Shown here: positions 1 to 11,099 of the stretch, piece after piece
Numbering within the stretch: position 1 is the first letter of the stretch
Layout: each line of letters opens with the position of its first letter
Assembly: GCA_047495785.1 (NCBI GenBank)
Contig: JBLDXI010000011.1
Coordinates: 248,001 to 312,000 of the forward strand
Direction: 5' to 3'
From: Lepidodermella squamata
Lineage: Eukaryota; Gastrotricha
DNA: 64,000 nt
Program-made: the position numbers and the translations under genes
The notes under the pieces: generated by a model
Databases searched by the model: none
Seen by the model: the letters and a program-made list of their open reading frames with translations, nothing else
Told to the model about the DNA's origin: nothing

Positions 1-25
1 CGATGCGGAGGATGAGATATTCCAT
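1..25 (-). CDS. 5' end of a fourth cysteine-rich secreted paralogue (partial, runs off the window)
   Basis: An ATG on the minus strand at 25 opens MEYLILRI, matching the MKHFILAI signal-peptide start of the gene at 11100. The bases upstream (26 to about 640) align with the reverse complement of the promoter of the 11100 gene, so this is the start of another copy transcribed off the left edge. Only eight codons are visible, so whether the gene is intact cannot be told. Confidence 0.6.
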
Positions 26-640
26 GTTAAATTCAAGTAATTCTGAAGACCACTTTTGAAAGCCACTTTCCTCAGAAGTTATTAAATAGCGGAAATTTCA
101 CCTCCGGCTGTCAGTAACTCGAGCATCATTTTTCTTTCGAACACGAGCTGTGGCGTGCTGAACTTTGCTATACAGCTGGTCGCATTCGTGTGGCGGGGAA
201 ATCGACGGAAAATTACACAGCCCTGCGAACCGCCGCTTGCCAAATGCGACAAGCAAATGCCGTTGTACTTTTATCAATTTTTACAGCCATTATAATGAGT
301 AGAAATTGGCTACGCAACAAAGGCAGAAAGCTGCTCCAACACGCAATTCGCCAGTGGATAAGGGTAAATCGCCATCACCATTTCAAATTAACTCACGCGC
401 TTCAGGTGTGTAGAGCAGCTGGAGTAAAGGGTGCATAATAACAAATTAATAAATTAGATACGGTAAAAAGATATCGCAGCTAATGCCTGGCCAGCACACA
501 CAACTTGAGTGCTACACACATGCCGCGGCATCTGTTCGCACATGAAAATACTGGGCACACAGCGCCCGATTGCGCTTGTTACTAATGGCTTAACATTATG
601 AAATTAGTTCGAAGAAAATGTAAAATTAAGAAATATTACA
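26..640 (-). repeat. Inverted duplicate of the promoter region found at about 9890-11099
   Basis: Read on the minus strand this stretch matches 10522-11099 with scattered differences. Shared landmarks include the block around the initiation codon, the stretch about a tracking GCTATACAGCTGGTCGCATT, and the GCCAGGCATTAGC plus ACCGTATCTAA block. Homology continues past the point where a MITE interrupts the other copy (9915-10521), so this copy is the empty site. It should serve as the promoter of the partial gene at the left edge. Short open frames here are by-products. Confidence 0.65.
454..475 (-). promoter_or_regulatory. Conserved upstream element of the cysteine-rich gene family (copy 1)
   Basis: On the minus strand this reads GATATCTTTTTACCGTATCT, about 430 bp upstream of the start codon at 25. 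Near copies lie in the same orientation ahead of the other three family members. The function is inferred only from conservation of sequence, orientation and rough distance. Confidence 0.45.
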
Positions 641-910
641 TTCAAGTACCAATCTCCCAGTGAGCAGTGAGCATCGAGGTGGGACGATGGTGGAACCTGC
701 CATGAAAGCGCCCTAACGGCTGGTACAACTTACTCTGTTGTTTTGGTGATCAGTTTTTTGACAGATGCCAACTGATTCTGGAATCTACAAATTCATGCTC
801 CATGCTACTTCATTGGTCTTGAAGGAGCCAGAAGCTTTCCGACTTTCCGTGAATTTTCCGACAGATAACATTCGAATGATGTCATTCGGCGAAGAAATAG
901 TCTAAAATTG

Positions 911-1442
911 TACCTGACTCAGTTTTTCACGCTGTTCATTAATATGAAAACCGCATTTCAAAATTCGCCATGGATCAAAAGTCCTATCTCCACATTCGTG
1001 GATTTTTTTGCAGGTCATTCTTTTTCCATCAGAAAAATAGCATGAGTTCGAATAGGGCATCACAAAGATTATTCAATCACGACAAAAAATGGCGATGACT
1101 CAGTGCAGTATTCGATGCCGAGTGAAAATAAATCGGCAAAAGAGGGAAAAAAGCCAAAAATGAATGCTTTCGCAAGGACTCGAGCCACAACCTTAAAAAA
1201 ACACGAACAAAAAAATGAAAAAATCCACCAAAAAGTCCTATCTGCAGCGAATGTCTTTATTGTGCAATAACGATGCGTCACCGGTAAAAATGGCCGGCGC
1301 CATTCGATCCGCCGGGTTTGATTACCCCTGTTCTTCACATCAGTGACAATTTCTAGTGAAAATTTCGGAAATAAAGCTGTTTTTTCGATTTTCCTCGAAA
1401 TAAATTGTTTTGGAGATCGGACTTTTAGCCGCGCCAACGACG
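911..1442 (+). mobile_element. MITE copy truncated at its left end (same family as 9915-10521)
   Basis: From TACCTGACTCAG at 911 to the right terminal repeat at 1412-1442 this aligns with the full element at 9915-10521, in the same orientation. It lacks the left 31-bp terminal inverted repeat. Its position relative to the duplicated promoter block differs from the other copy, so it is an independent insertion. No transposase is encoded. Confidence 0.7.
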
Positions 1443-2212
1443 AATTCATATCTTGTCCTACACACCTTGTCTGTGTATCCATGCTCGAACCCAAATCCAT
1501 GCAGGGAGAGATATCCAGCCCGTGTGTGCGATGCATGCGATGCGGCCGATGCATGGATCCTAGTTTGGTTTCAAGTTCGAGCAGGTTCGAGTTGACTGTT
1601 TATGTTTAGAATGCTCGGAAGCAATCGCGTATCAACAATCATCAGTATTCCGTAGGATGAAATATGTCAATGAGCTTTGATGATCGTCTTGTTTCGGGCA
1701 ACGAGAAAATTCATATCTGAGTGAATTCACAATTCTACCATCAATCCCAGTATATCAATGCCATAATATAAATTCAATGCAATTCGGCGCTGGCTTTATG
1801 CGAAGAGATGACACTGCGTGTGTTCTGCTGCTCATTGTTTTTTGTAGGCCATGCATAGGCTTGGCTATCTTTTCACCGTATCTAAATTTTATGATGTTTT
1901 CGAGCGCTCTTGACTGTATATGTAGCAATTACTTGGCCACGTAATGTAATGGCTGAGCCGATCTGGCGTATGGATGGCAATTATCAGTTATATTGCCGTG
2001 ACGACTGCATTTGACGCTGTGGCCTGAAGTTGACGAACAGAAGGCCGCATCCAGTCTGTGAACCTCTCCGCCTACCTGCGACACTAATGGGACCGCATGG
2101 CTGTTGGGCTTATTCGAGCACGCCAAAACACCCGCGCGTGTACTGCAGAACGTGCTCGTGCAATGACAGCCGAATTTCGTCGGTGAGGATGAAAAAATGG
2201 ATACTTGAGCGT
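1443..2212. other. Intergenic; distal promoter of the 2270 gene
   Basis: No coding potential was found beyond antisense or short open frames. It holds the family element at 1865-1886 and, from about 1990, blocks resembling the promoter of the 11100 gene such as AATGACAGCCG. Confidence 0.5.
1865..1886 (+). promoter_or_regulatory. Conserved upstream element (copy 2)
   Basis: CTATCTTTTCACCGTATCTA lies about 390 bp ahead of the start codon at 2270, in the same orientation relative to the gene as the copies at 454-475, 10651-10672 and 56211-56232. Confidence 0.45.
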
Positions 2213-2219
2213 TATATAA
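2213..2219 (+). promoter_or_regulatory. TATA box of the 2270 cysteine-rich gene
   Basis: TATATAA sits 57 bp upstream of the start codon, a reasonable spacing for a short 5' leader. The paralogue at 11100 has a related TATTTAA at 11027-11033. Confidence 0.5.
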
Positions 2220-2269
2220 GCGGCTGCTGTTTTCCACTTTCCATTTCTTGAGAATTAGTCGAAATAGGC

Positions 2270-3316
2270 ATGCAACATTTCAACCTGCTCGTTCTCGTAG
2301 CCGCGGCATGTCGCGTAGTCTCGGCTTGCCCAGCCGCATCGACAACTTCGTGCCCGAGATCGGCGACCGTAACCGACTCGCCTGGAACTTGCCCGAATGG
2401 CCAGGCGTGTTACACAACGACCAACCCCTGCAACTCTGGCTCGTCCTGCACTGCAGCAGCCAACGTCTGCGACGCAGCAACCAACACCTGCGTCGCTAAA
2501 AGCAGTGGGTCGGGTGGAACGTCTTCGTGTACAAGCGGTCAAACGTGCACGCCGTCCGCCAATATCTGCGACGCTTCTGCGAAAAATTGCATCGCAAAGG
2601 CAGCAGCACAATGCCCGGATTCTCAAGCTTGCACGGCCCCTGTCAGAGCCATTTGCATTCAAAGCTTCATTTCGTGCGAATTTTACTGTTACATAGGTCA
2701 CCTACAAATTATGTAAAATAACCCAGACACAGGCCGCTTTCGGAACCGCAAAAGATAATATTTGGTTCTGCACAGCGAATGCCGGTGCTTGCGACTCGGT
2801 CCTTAAAGCTGGAACGGAAGTAAGAATCAACCGATTGTAAATTATATTTAAAAGAGTTATCCCTTTCAGCCAGATCCGAGTGCAGTCCCATACCCCACTT
2901 TCTCAGATTGCTGCACTGCTGCTAACGTTGGCATTGGTCTGTTGTACGAGCTAGTTCCTGGCTCTCCACCCGTAACGGCGTGTATTGGCAAAGCCAGCGC
3001 TCAAGGCGCATACTACATAACAGCGCAAAACGTTAATGGGAGTCCGAATGCATTTTGTTTCCGCTTCCCTACCACCGCATCAGATGCAGCACACAGGACC
3101 GTTGTCAACACCCTGGTTGGCAAAGCATCCAGGCTGAAATCTCATTTGTTTATTGCTTTATTTCTCCCGTTTCTCATATAGTCAGTAAAAAGTGGAACTT
3201 ACGCGCCCCTTGCAACTTTCCAAGAGTGCTGCGTGGAGCTATCACCTGGAACTGTCCAATTCGTATCGACCGGCAACGCCTATGGCGTCACTACTTTTGA
3301 GATGTGCCAAGTATGA
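2270..3316 (+). CDS. Secreted cysteine-rich protein, 291 aa, four exons
   Basis: The exons are 2270-2641, 2697-2819, 2870-3115 and 3182-3316; all three introns are phase 0 with GT-AG ends. The protein starts with a signal peptide (MQHFNLLVLVAAACRVVSA). The first exon encodes a Ser/Thr-rich segment with repeated CPNGQAC, C-D-A-(x)n-C and CTSGQTC units. The rest carries FCTANAGAC, a SDCC pair, AFCFRFP and a QECC pair near the end. It is likely secreted and held together by disulphides. An AATAAA lies at 3405-3410. Two further complete paralogues (11100 and 55903 minus) share the exon plan, and exon 1 is exactly 372 nt in all three. I do not recognise the family and assign no function. Confidence 0.8.
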
Positions 3317-3410
3317 ACTGTGCTGTGGATTTGCGAGACTTCCGCCATCTATCGCCAACAAAACTTCTGACACACGAGGTAGCCAGAAGAGCTTGTTACT
3401 TTAAAATAAA

Positions 3411-4074
3411 ATCTTTGAATAACTCGCATTTCGCGCAAATTTGAAGGCGAACATGCAGCTCTTGGTCGCCCTGTGTGGCATGAGTCAACATAGCGTTAGC
3501 GTCGTTGAATAGCTATGATTCAAGCTTTTTTACTTCCCGAAAAACTGCTTCTAAGGTGAACGAAGAGGCAAAAAACAAAAGACTTTTTGCTTGTCATCTC
3601 GCACTTCCAAACTAGCGTAAAAGTTACGATATGACAGGTACGATGCAGCAACGAACATGCAGATACGCAGTGCATGGTGAGACAACCATCGCATACGATC
3701 AAATGACTGCATTAGTCCATTAAAATCATGCAGTTGAAAACCAGCAAAACCAACTTTTTAACGGTGGGGAAAATAAATTAGATATCCTGAATCAGTGCGA
3801 AAAGTTAGGTCTAACTGCATATTTTCGCACAATTTTCGCTCAAAATTAGGGAGTAATTAGAAGAAAAATATTACGTGCGGCTGTCACAATGCGCCTGTGT
3901 GCATGTGCGCTGCTGTTTCACTGCTTTTTCTTTTATAAGCTTTGCTCATACTTGTGAAGCTGTCGTCACAATAACAATCATCAAAATTCTGATCTTTTTC
4001 AAATAGGTTATCATCTGCCATCTGCCACTACCAGAGTATCAGGAATATTTCGTCAAAATAACCAATCGGTAATG
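3411..4074. other. Intergenic, no gene seen
   Basis: Only short unsupported open frames occur here. It lies between the poly(A) signal of the 2270 gene and the hairpin at 4075. Confidence 0.5.
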
Positions 4075-4182
4075 CCTTCAAATTCATCACTGGGTGGCGA
4101 GATGGGTTGACAGCGTCACACAACGCGCGCTCGTTGTGTGAAGCTGTCAACCCATCTCGCCACCCAGTGATGAATTTGAAGG
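4075..4182. repeat. Near-perfect palindrome, 51-bp arms with a 6-bp loop
   Basis: The left arm 4075-4125 and right arm 4132-4182 are reverse complements with a single mismatch. The loop is CGCGCT. The structure could be a foldback-type mini element, a replication-derived palindrome or the DNA of a hairpin RNA. No terminal duplication is evident. Confidence 0.85.
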
Positions 4183-7118
4183 ACACGTAACTAGCACCGG
4201 CAAATCGAAGTTCAAAAATAGAAGCGTTCATAAATAGAAGCGAAGAAGCGGTGGAAGCATGTTACCTAAAAATGATTCCATAACGCATTTAATTTTTCTT
4301 GGTTCGGATGTTATTTCCGAATTTTTACTCTGAATTCATAAGGAATCTTCATCTTTTTATGTGATATTTAACGGGTCTTTCAAATTTTGACATGAATTTT
4401 AGATGATTCATCCTTGGTATCTTCTTCTGAAAAACAACATGTCGAGGAGTTCACCTTCGAAATCAGTACGAAGAAATGTCCTGAGACAATCAATGCTCGC
4501 GAAAGTGATCGCATTCGAAGGAAGTATCCCCCGGGTTCAGGTTGGGACGACGTAGTCTACTAGGAGATGGTTGGCTCTGGTATCGTGGTTGGCTGTCCCT
4601 TCGCTTTTCTAGGCCATAAAATCGTTAAAACAACCAACGTGGTCACCGCCAACGGCCATGAGACGTCTCATGGATTTTCGAGGACCTACTGGGGTAACGC
4701 GACGGGTGAAATGATTGCCAATGATGAGCAAGATGGCAGTTCAATACATCATGTGTCCGAGCCGCGCTGGTCTTGCTGGATTTTTGGCAAACGACGTTCT
4801 TCTGACCTGGTTTTAGGCCAATCAACACGCCAAAGCCATTCTAAACGCCCTCGGGCTTCGGAAACAACGCGTCCATGCTGCCCATTTTAGTTGCAAGGGC
4901 CCGCGAGGCGTAGTTTACGAGATTTCCTTCGGCTTACTTCAAGCGGTTAGTCAGACCTTCAATCAATGCTGTTTTCAAGCATATATTTCACGAGTTGTCA
5001 CGTTTACCCGGCCCATTGATGAAGCTGATCGACCCGGGGAAGTCATCTTACCCCAGGGTTGCATCTTCACCTTCATACTGCTGTGCATCGGCCATGTTGT
5101 CAAGGCGATTTCGAATTGGTTCCGAACTGATCGCGAAAATTGCTTTCCTGAAATGCTTGGAATAATTCAAAGTTCTGCAAATTTCTTGAATTTCCTGAAG
5201 TTTCTTCGACTCACCGTTCGGCTAACAGTGAACAAATTTCTGACTCCTGAAGTTTCCGCTGCCGATGCAGAACTCATGGCGGTTTGGAATCAGGGCGTCG
5301 TACTTCGGGACGAGGTGGAGACCGCCATGAAAGCCGCGATCCATGTTCAGGCGGAGGTGAATCAGCAATCAGCAGGATGGCGAGGCGGATGGCGAGGCGA
5401 TTGACAATCCGGTCTCAGAAGGAGTCGGCTCGAATTTAATGTTTTTCGATGTCAAAAACGACTTGGTGCAAAAGCAACCGACCTACAAGCAAGCCTGTCG
5501 GCCTGTTTTGTCTCAATTCGAACGAGTTTTCAGCGAGGAACTTTCGGCAGCAAATCGTTAAATCGACGGTGGCGATTTTGAAGCGAACCCATACTTCTGC
5601 CCTAAAATCGCGACCAAGTTCAGAGAAATTCTGCTGATCCTTTTTCCGTGCTGGTGGTCACCCTATGTTCGGCTGGCCCGTTGTCCAAAAGGCCCTGTTT
5701 CAAATGCTGTCGTTGAGATACGTCAAGACATAGCTAAAAACAAAATCTCTCGACGCAAAGCTGACACGGTTGCTTTGTATGCCAGAGCTGCCTTGGACGT
5801 TGACTAAGGCCTGGTATTGAAGGCCCTCGATACGATCGGCAAAGGTCCAGTTGAGCCGAAGACCCCGAAATCCAATCTTGCTGAAATCACTCCAGAACAA
5901 GCTGTCGAAGGATACGGTGGTGCAAGTGGCAAACGGCGGGTGAAACATCGCCGTGGTCGGGCTCATCTGCCGGCACATCTTGTTCAACGGCAATGCCTCG
6001 AAGGTTTGTCAGCTTTCGCCGCAACAATTGCCGACAAAACTGAAACTCAGGCTGAACAGCCCAAGATCTTTTCCGAGATGAAGGCCATCAAAGACAATAA
6101 TCGAAGAAAAGGTTTGTTTTTCTGCGAATCTATTTAACGTACCTTATGTTATGAAACATCTCTATTTTAGTTTTAGGTAAATCGAAATCAAAAGGTTCGA
6201 ATCGAAAAACAAGTCCGTGTGACATTCGAACAACACCTTCTTGATTCCTCAATCGATTTAACAGCCGACATCTCCGGAATCGAACCCATTGCCAGGTCCT
6301 CTCCCCACCCGATTCCAGGTTTGAATATCATCTTTTACATTTAAATAGAGTTTTTCAACTATTTCGTGCCTTGTAGATCATTGCGATGATTCCGTCTTCG
6401 TAATGCGAAAATGCGAAAATGCGTAATGCCCTCGGAAGAAGCTGCCGATCCCGGCGAAACGAAGAAAGTCGAGCAATGTGGTAACGAATCCAGCTGAACT
6501 TCCAACTTCGGAACCTGTTGCAATCTCGGATGGTAGGATTTATTTGGAGTTTTCCTATTTTATTTTTATTAATTTCTTGCTTAATTTCAGATTCGGCGAA
6601 CGCCACACTGAATCCAGGGAATGACCAATCTAAGCCTAGTAACAATCAACGAAATCGTCCGATCTCTCACCCCAAGTTTTCCCCTCCAACCTGCGAATCC
6701 CGCCTCCGAGCTGCGAGTCTTTGCCGACTCGACGAGTCACTTGTACCTAAGCGTTTGGTTAACGTTAAAAGCTGCCCGCAAATTTCGTGGGAACGCAGCA
6801 TCCCCTTACAAACTTGGCCAACTAAGGGCGACGGCAACCGCTTTCCTCCTATACAACATTACATACAATCACGCGATTTCATTCTAAACGTAAATTGAAT
6901 TTTTTGTGTTTTTACACACATTTGATAACCCTCTCTCAAATTTACTATACTGGCACTTTGCCAACATGCCTATTGACGAGGCCGAATGGTCTAGGCTCGA
7001 ACGGCGGATGACGGGCACGGAAGTAGGTATCAAGGAGCATGCAACTTGTAAAGCTCAAGTCTGAAGTCGAGCAACTCCGAACGACAGTGACCGATCAGGT
7101 TTTCTCGCATCGAAATTA
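4183..7118. other. Probably decayed mobile-element sequence without an intact gene
   Basis: Several partial open frames on the plus strand (for example 5430-5640 and 5817-6137) read as one eroded coding stretch broken by stops and frameshifts. I could not assign it to a family. It may be the upstream part of the hAT-like element that follows, or a separate relic. No splice structure or signal peptide supports a host gene. Confidence 0.35.
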
Positions 7119-8129
7119 TTGATTTTTTTCCTGTCAAGCAGAAAAGTGGCTAGTGTCGAGTCGACAGTATTAGTCCCAAGGCCTGTTGACTTCTTCTTGG
7201 ATTTAATCGAGCGCTCGAATGGCGATGCAAATTCAATCACCGATGCAATTTTAGATGTACTTTACGCAGCTGAGTTCACGGATGACTATCTTGATAAGTT
7301 ATGGGTCGCGCTTGCCATGGACGGTGCTAGTGTTTTAATGGGTGTTCAAAATGGAGCTGGTAAGTTGATTTCGTCTAACGTTTCTGTTATGGTGAATTCT
7401 GCTTCCGAATAAAGGTGCGTTAGAAGGAAGTTATTTCGACGTCTAATTGTATTTCATTGCCTGGCTCATCGATTGGAGCTTGGGATAGCAGATGCGATTA
7501 AGGACTCCCTAGCTATTCAAGTTTTTACCGAATGCGTCAGCAAAATTTACGCGTACTACTTGCCTTCTCCTAAAAGGCTGCGACCCGAGCTTTGCTGAAC
7601 AATTTGCCGGGTGTTCATGATCACCTACAAGGCCGCCTTGAGAGTGCAAAATCTAAAAAGAAAACTGCGAAAGAAGAAACTGTTAAGGGTGTCGTTGACA
7701 GCCTAACAGATTTTCAAACTGTTGCTTTGCTGTGCACTTGCAACGTTGTACTGCGCGAAATTCAAATTTTATCAAGGTAAGAATTTTCTCAATTCCAGAT
7801 TTCTGAATTTTTCAATTATGCTATGAAATATTAAAGCCCTTCAAGACTCCAAGACATCTGCTTGCAATGTGTGGCACAAGATTGAATACTGTCTCAAGTC
7901 GTTGAAAGATATGCGAGAAAATCACGGCGGAAGTTTAACTGGTTTAATTCAGGCATTGAAGTATAAGTCGTACAATGCTGTGCCCTTGCGTAACTGTACT
8001 ACTTCGGACGTAGCAATATTTGAAAAACAGCACACCAAAATTATTACGAATGTCATTGCCAGCTTAACTGAAAGACTGCAGGACAGCAAACAGGCTGAAC
8101 TTGGCCGCACCTCAGGTCCCGACAGCTAA
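7119..8129 (+). pseudogene. Eroded hAT-type transposase
   Basis: The motif LAMDGASVLMGVQNGAG (about 7300-7360) is followed, in another frame, by HCLAHRLELGIADAIKD (about 7455-7510). This DGAS...HCxAHRLEL order is typical of the hAT transposase core of the ZNF862/ZMYM-like group. Downstream segments at 7592-7780 and 7869-8129 continue the helical C-terminal part. Frameshifts and stops separate the pieces, though some breaks could be introns (a GTAAG occurs near 7777). It is most likely inactive. Confidence 0.65.
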
Positions 8130-8885
8130 GGACATTTTCGGGCGAAAGATGCCATTTTCGGGAAAAGAAAAATTACGTTATATTCTAGTGGCTAATTGTC
8201 TGTTGTAATGATCGAACCCAAATGAAAAATGTTGAAAAGTAGTAGATGCGAGCGAAATTTTTTTTATCACTTTCCGCGTACCCCCTAGCACTTAGACCTA
8301 GTCGGATCACTGTAATACACCACTATGACCTACCGAGCACTTAGGTTAAAACTACAAATAAAACTTTAGCGATTTGGAAGTGTCAGCCGAGCAGGAAAAT
8401 TAAGATGAGGGAAATGCTCAAAGTAGGACGACATATCCGATTGTTTTAGATTGCATTCGAGTTGGTATAAGTCGGCCACGCTTCATTTCAACTGGCAATT
8501 GTAGATTCCAGTATAGTTTTTGCGCTAGAACATGGAGGAGATCAGGGATCAGACGGGACATGACGCCGAAAATGCGACGAAAATTAAACCCCCTCCCCAC
8601 AAATGCGTTGCCACGGAAAATATTTTAAATATTTTAAATTGTTCGAGTTTTATTTATCTTAATATTTAAATATCTATTTTATTAAACTTATAATATATAA
8701 TAATATAATAATAATAGTTTTATTTAGCCTCTCCTAGACTGCACGTCATTATACGGTTTTGAAGAGGGCGAAGGCAGGCAAAGATTGAACATTAATCCTT
8801 ACCCACCCCCACAGTTGAAGATTCTGCTTTTTCCGAAAAATTCATAATTATTTTTTTTTTATTTACCGAATATTTTTAGCTATAA
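8130..8885. other. AT-rich intergenic sequence
   Basis: This includes an extremely AT-rich stretch around 8630-8730. No gene was seen. Confidence 0.5.
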
Positions 8886-9180
8886 TCATAGATTAAGGCC
8901 TAGGGAGTTCATCTGCAGTTTAAAAAAGTTGATGTCGGTGTTTTCGGGGAAACATCTGGCCGGAAGGCTATTCCATCTTGTGAAGATCTCATTGAGTCGT
9001 TGTAGTGGCTCAATCTCCGTACCTGGTTTTCGTCGAACAACACTTTGCCACGGTGTAGACAGACGCACCTGATATTTGTGACGAGCAATCGAACCACGAA
9101 GCGTTCGCGTGTCCCTACTTGGTTCAACGATTTCAAACCTCGATCGCAACTGAGGTGTTCCCCTGCGCGCCACGATGACC

Positions 9181-9672
9181 TTATATAGATAAGTCATTAA
9201 TCGAGTTAACAATCATGCGCCATTCATCTTTTTCAAAGGATGCGAGTTCAGGTAATTGTAAATCAGGAATAATTTTAGTTTCAAATTTATTTTCGCCGGG
9301 TTTTTTCTTATCACCTTTTTTCTTAGTAACCTTATCCTTTTTGTCTTTCTTAATGTTAGATTTCTTTTTCCGGCGTATTTCCTTAGTGAGTCCTACTTTA
9401 ATCAAACTCCTATGCACTCCGTTTATCCTTCTGGTCCGGGGTCTTCCTCTGGTTGCTGTCTCGTCCTTAGCGATATCATATATTGTGTTTTAGCCACGTT
9501 AATTTTAAGTCCTAATTCGGTGCATGCTAAGTCAAATATTTTTAGCAACCGTGAGATTTCGTCATGGTTCATGCCCAATAGAGTTCCGTCGTCCGCGAAT
9601 GCAAGTAAATTCAGAAAATCCTCGTCACTAATTGGAAAACCGACTTTTTCCTCCTTATTAAACTTGAGTGAA
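9181..9672 (-). pseudogene. Non-LTR retrotransposon fragment (reverse transcriptase and C-terminus)
   Basis: The minus strand encodes LLAFADDGTLLGMNHDEI (near 9560-9620) with the FADD catalytic motif, then LGLKINVAKTQYMI. This is followed after a deletion by GRPRTRR, SLIKVGLTKEI and, near 9200, DEWRMIVNSINDLS. Each block matches the LINE at 62065-63240, which has FADDGTLIGMSHEEI and REEWQLVCNSIENYE. It is 5' truncated, internally deleted and lysine-expanded, hence dead. Confidence 0.8.
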
Positions 9673-9914
9673 GAAAATGGGAGAAAACGCGGAATTTTTG
9701 AATTTTTACCCTGGACGTTTATAGGTGGGATTTACATGTGTGCTGTCAGATCACCTAATCAAAACTGTCAAAACAGATCACCTAAGCCCGTACCAGCCCG
9801 TAAGCCCGTAAGTAAGCTATACCAGCCCGTAGTACGCTTCCATCGTCTCACCCCGATGCTGATTGGGAGATGGGTAATTGGTGCTTAATTCTAATTATTT
9901 CTTGATTTCATATT

Positions 9915-10521
9915 CGTCGTTGGTGCGGCTAAAAGTCCTATCTCCATCAAAAATCGAAATAGGGTTTTTTCCAGTACCTGACTCAGTTTTTCAAGCTGTT
10001 CAATAATATGAAAACCGCATTTCAAAATTCGCCAGGGATCACAAGTCCTCACATTCGTGGATCTTTTTCAAGGTCATTCTTTTTCCATCAGAAAAAGTGT
10101 TTTCACCATAGCATGAGTTCGAATAAGGCACGAAAAGTGCTATGTGCATCACAAAAGTTATTCGATCACGACAAAAAATGGCGATGACTCAGTGCGGTAA
10201 TCGATGCCAAGTGAAAATAAGTCGCAAAAAATCGGCCAAAAATTATTGCTTTCGCAAGGACTCGATCCACAACCTTAAAAAAACACGAACAATAATTGAA
10301 AAATCCACCAAAAGATCCTATCTGCAGCGAATGTCCTTATTGTGCATAAACGACGCGTCACCGGTAAAAATGGCCGGCGCCATTCGATCCGCCGAGTTTG
10401 ATTACCCCTATTTTACACATCAGTGACTTTTGTTAGTGAAAATTTAGGAAATAAAGCTGTTTTTCGATTTATCTCGAAATAAATTGTTTTGGAGATAGGA
10501 CTTTTAGCCGCACCAACGACG
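9915..10521. mobile_element. MITE with 31-bp perfect terminal inverted repeats
   Basis: Positions 9915-9945 and 10491-10521 are perfect reverse complements beginning CGTCGTTGGTGCGG. ATATT flanks both ends (9910-9914 and 10522-10526), consistent with a 5-bp duplication, or TAT (3 bp) if the repeat is counted as 32 bp. The paralogous stretch near 608-627 lacks the element and has the expected empty-site length. There is no transposase, so it is non-autonomous. Confidence 0.85.
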
Positions 10522-11099
10522 ATATTTTCTTTAGCTAATTTCATAATGTTAAACCATTAGTAACACGCGTAATTGGGCGGCGCTGTGTGCTCAGATGCCA
10601 CGGCATGTGTGTAGCGCTCATGTTGTGTGTGTTGGCCAGGCATTAGCTGCGATATCTTTTTACCGTATCTAATTTTGTTAATTTTTTGCACCCTTTACTC
10701 AACCTGTTGATCTACACACCTGAAGCGCGTGACTTAAGTTGAACTGATGATGAAGATTTTCCCTTATCCACTGGCGAATTGCGTGTTAGAGCTGCTTTCT
10801 GCCTTTGTTGCGTAGCCCATTTCTCTTCATTATAATTGCTGTAAAAATTAATAAATATACAGCGACATTTGCTTGACGCATTTGGCAAGCGGCCGTTCGC
10901 AGGGTCGCATCCATTCTGTGTAATTATCTGCCACACGAATGCGACCAGCTGTATAGCAAAGTTCAGCACGCCACAGCTCGCGTCCGAAAAATGATCGAGT
11001 AATGACAGCCGGAGGGGAAAAATGGATATTTAAGAGCTTCTGAGGTGGCGGCTGTTATTCATTATTTCAAGTTCTCAACTAAAATTACTTGAATTTAGC
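10522..11099 (+). promoter_or_regulatory. Promoter region of the 11100 cysteine-rich gene
   Basis: This is an inverted duplicate of 26-640. It contains the family element at 10651-10672 (GATATCTTTTTACCGTATCT) and a TATTTAA at 11027-11033, 73 bp before the start codon. Open frames here are non-coding. Confidence 0.5.
10651..10672 (+). promoter_or_regulatory. Conserved upstream element (copy 3)
   Basis: It is identical over 20 bases to the copy at 454-475 and lies about 440 bp ahead of the start codon at 11100. Confidence 0.45.

Noticed and set aside
190-438. 82-codon plus-strand frame
   Set aside because: Lies in the inverted copy of a promoter region; the homologous stretch near 10.7-10.95 kb does not conserve the frame.
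2255-2701. 148-codon minus-strand frame opposite the first cysteine-rich gene (twin at 11085-11528)
   Set aside because: Antisense to a well-supported exon with signal peptide and splice sites; the repeat codons keep the opposite strand open.
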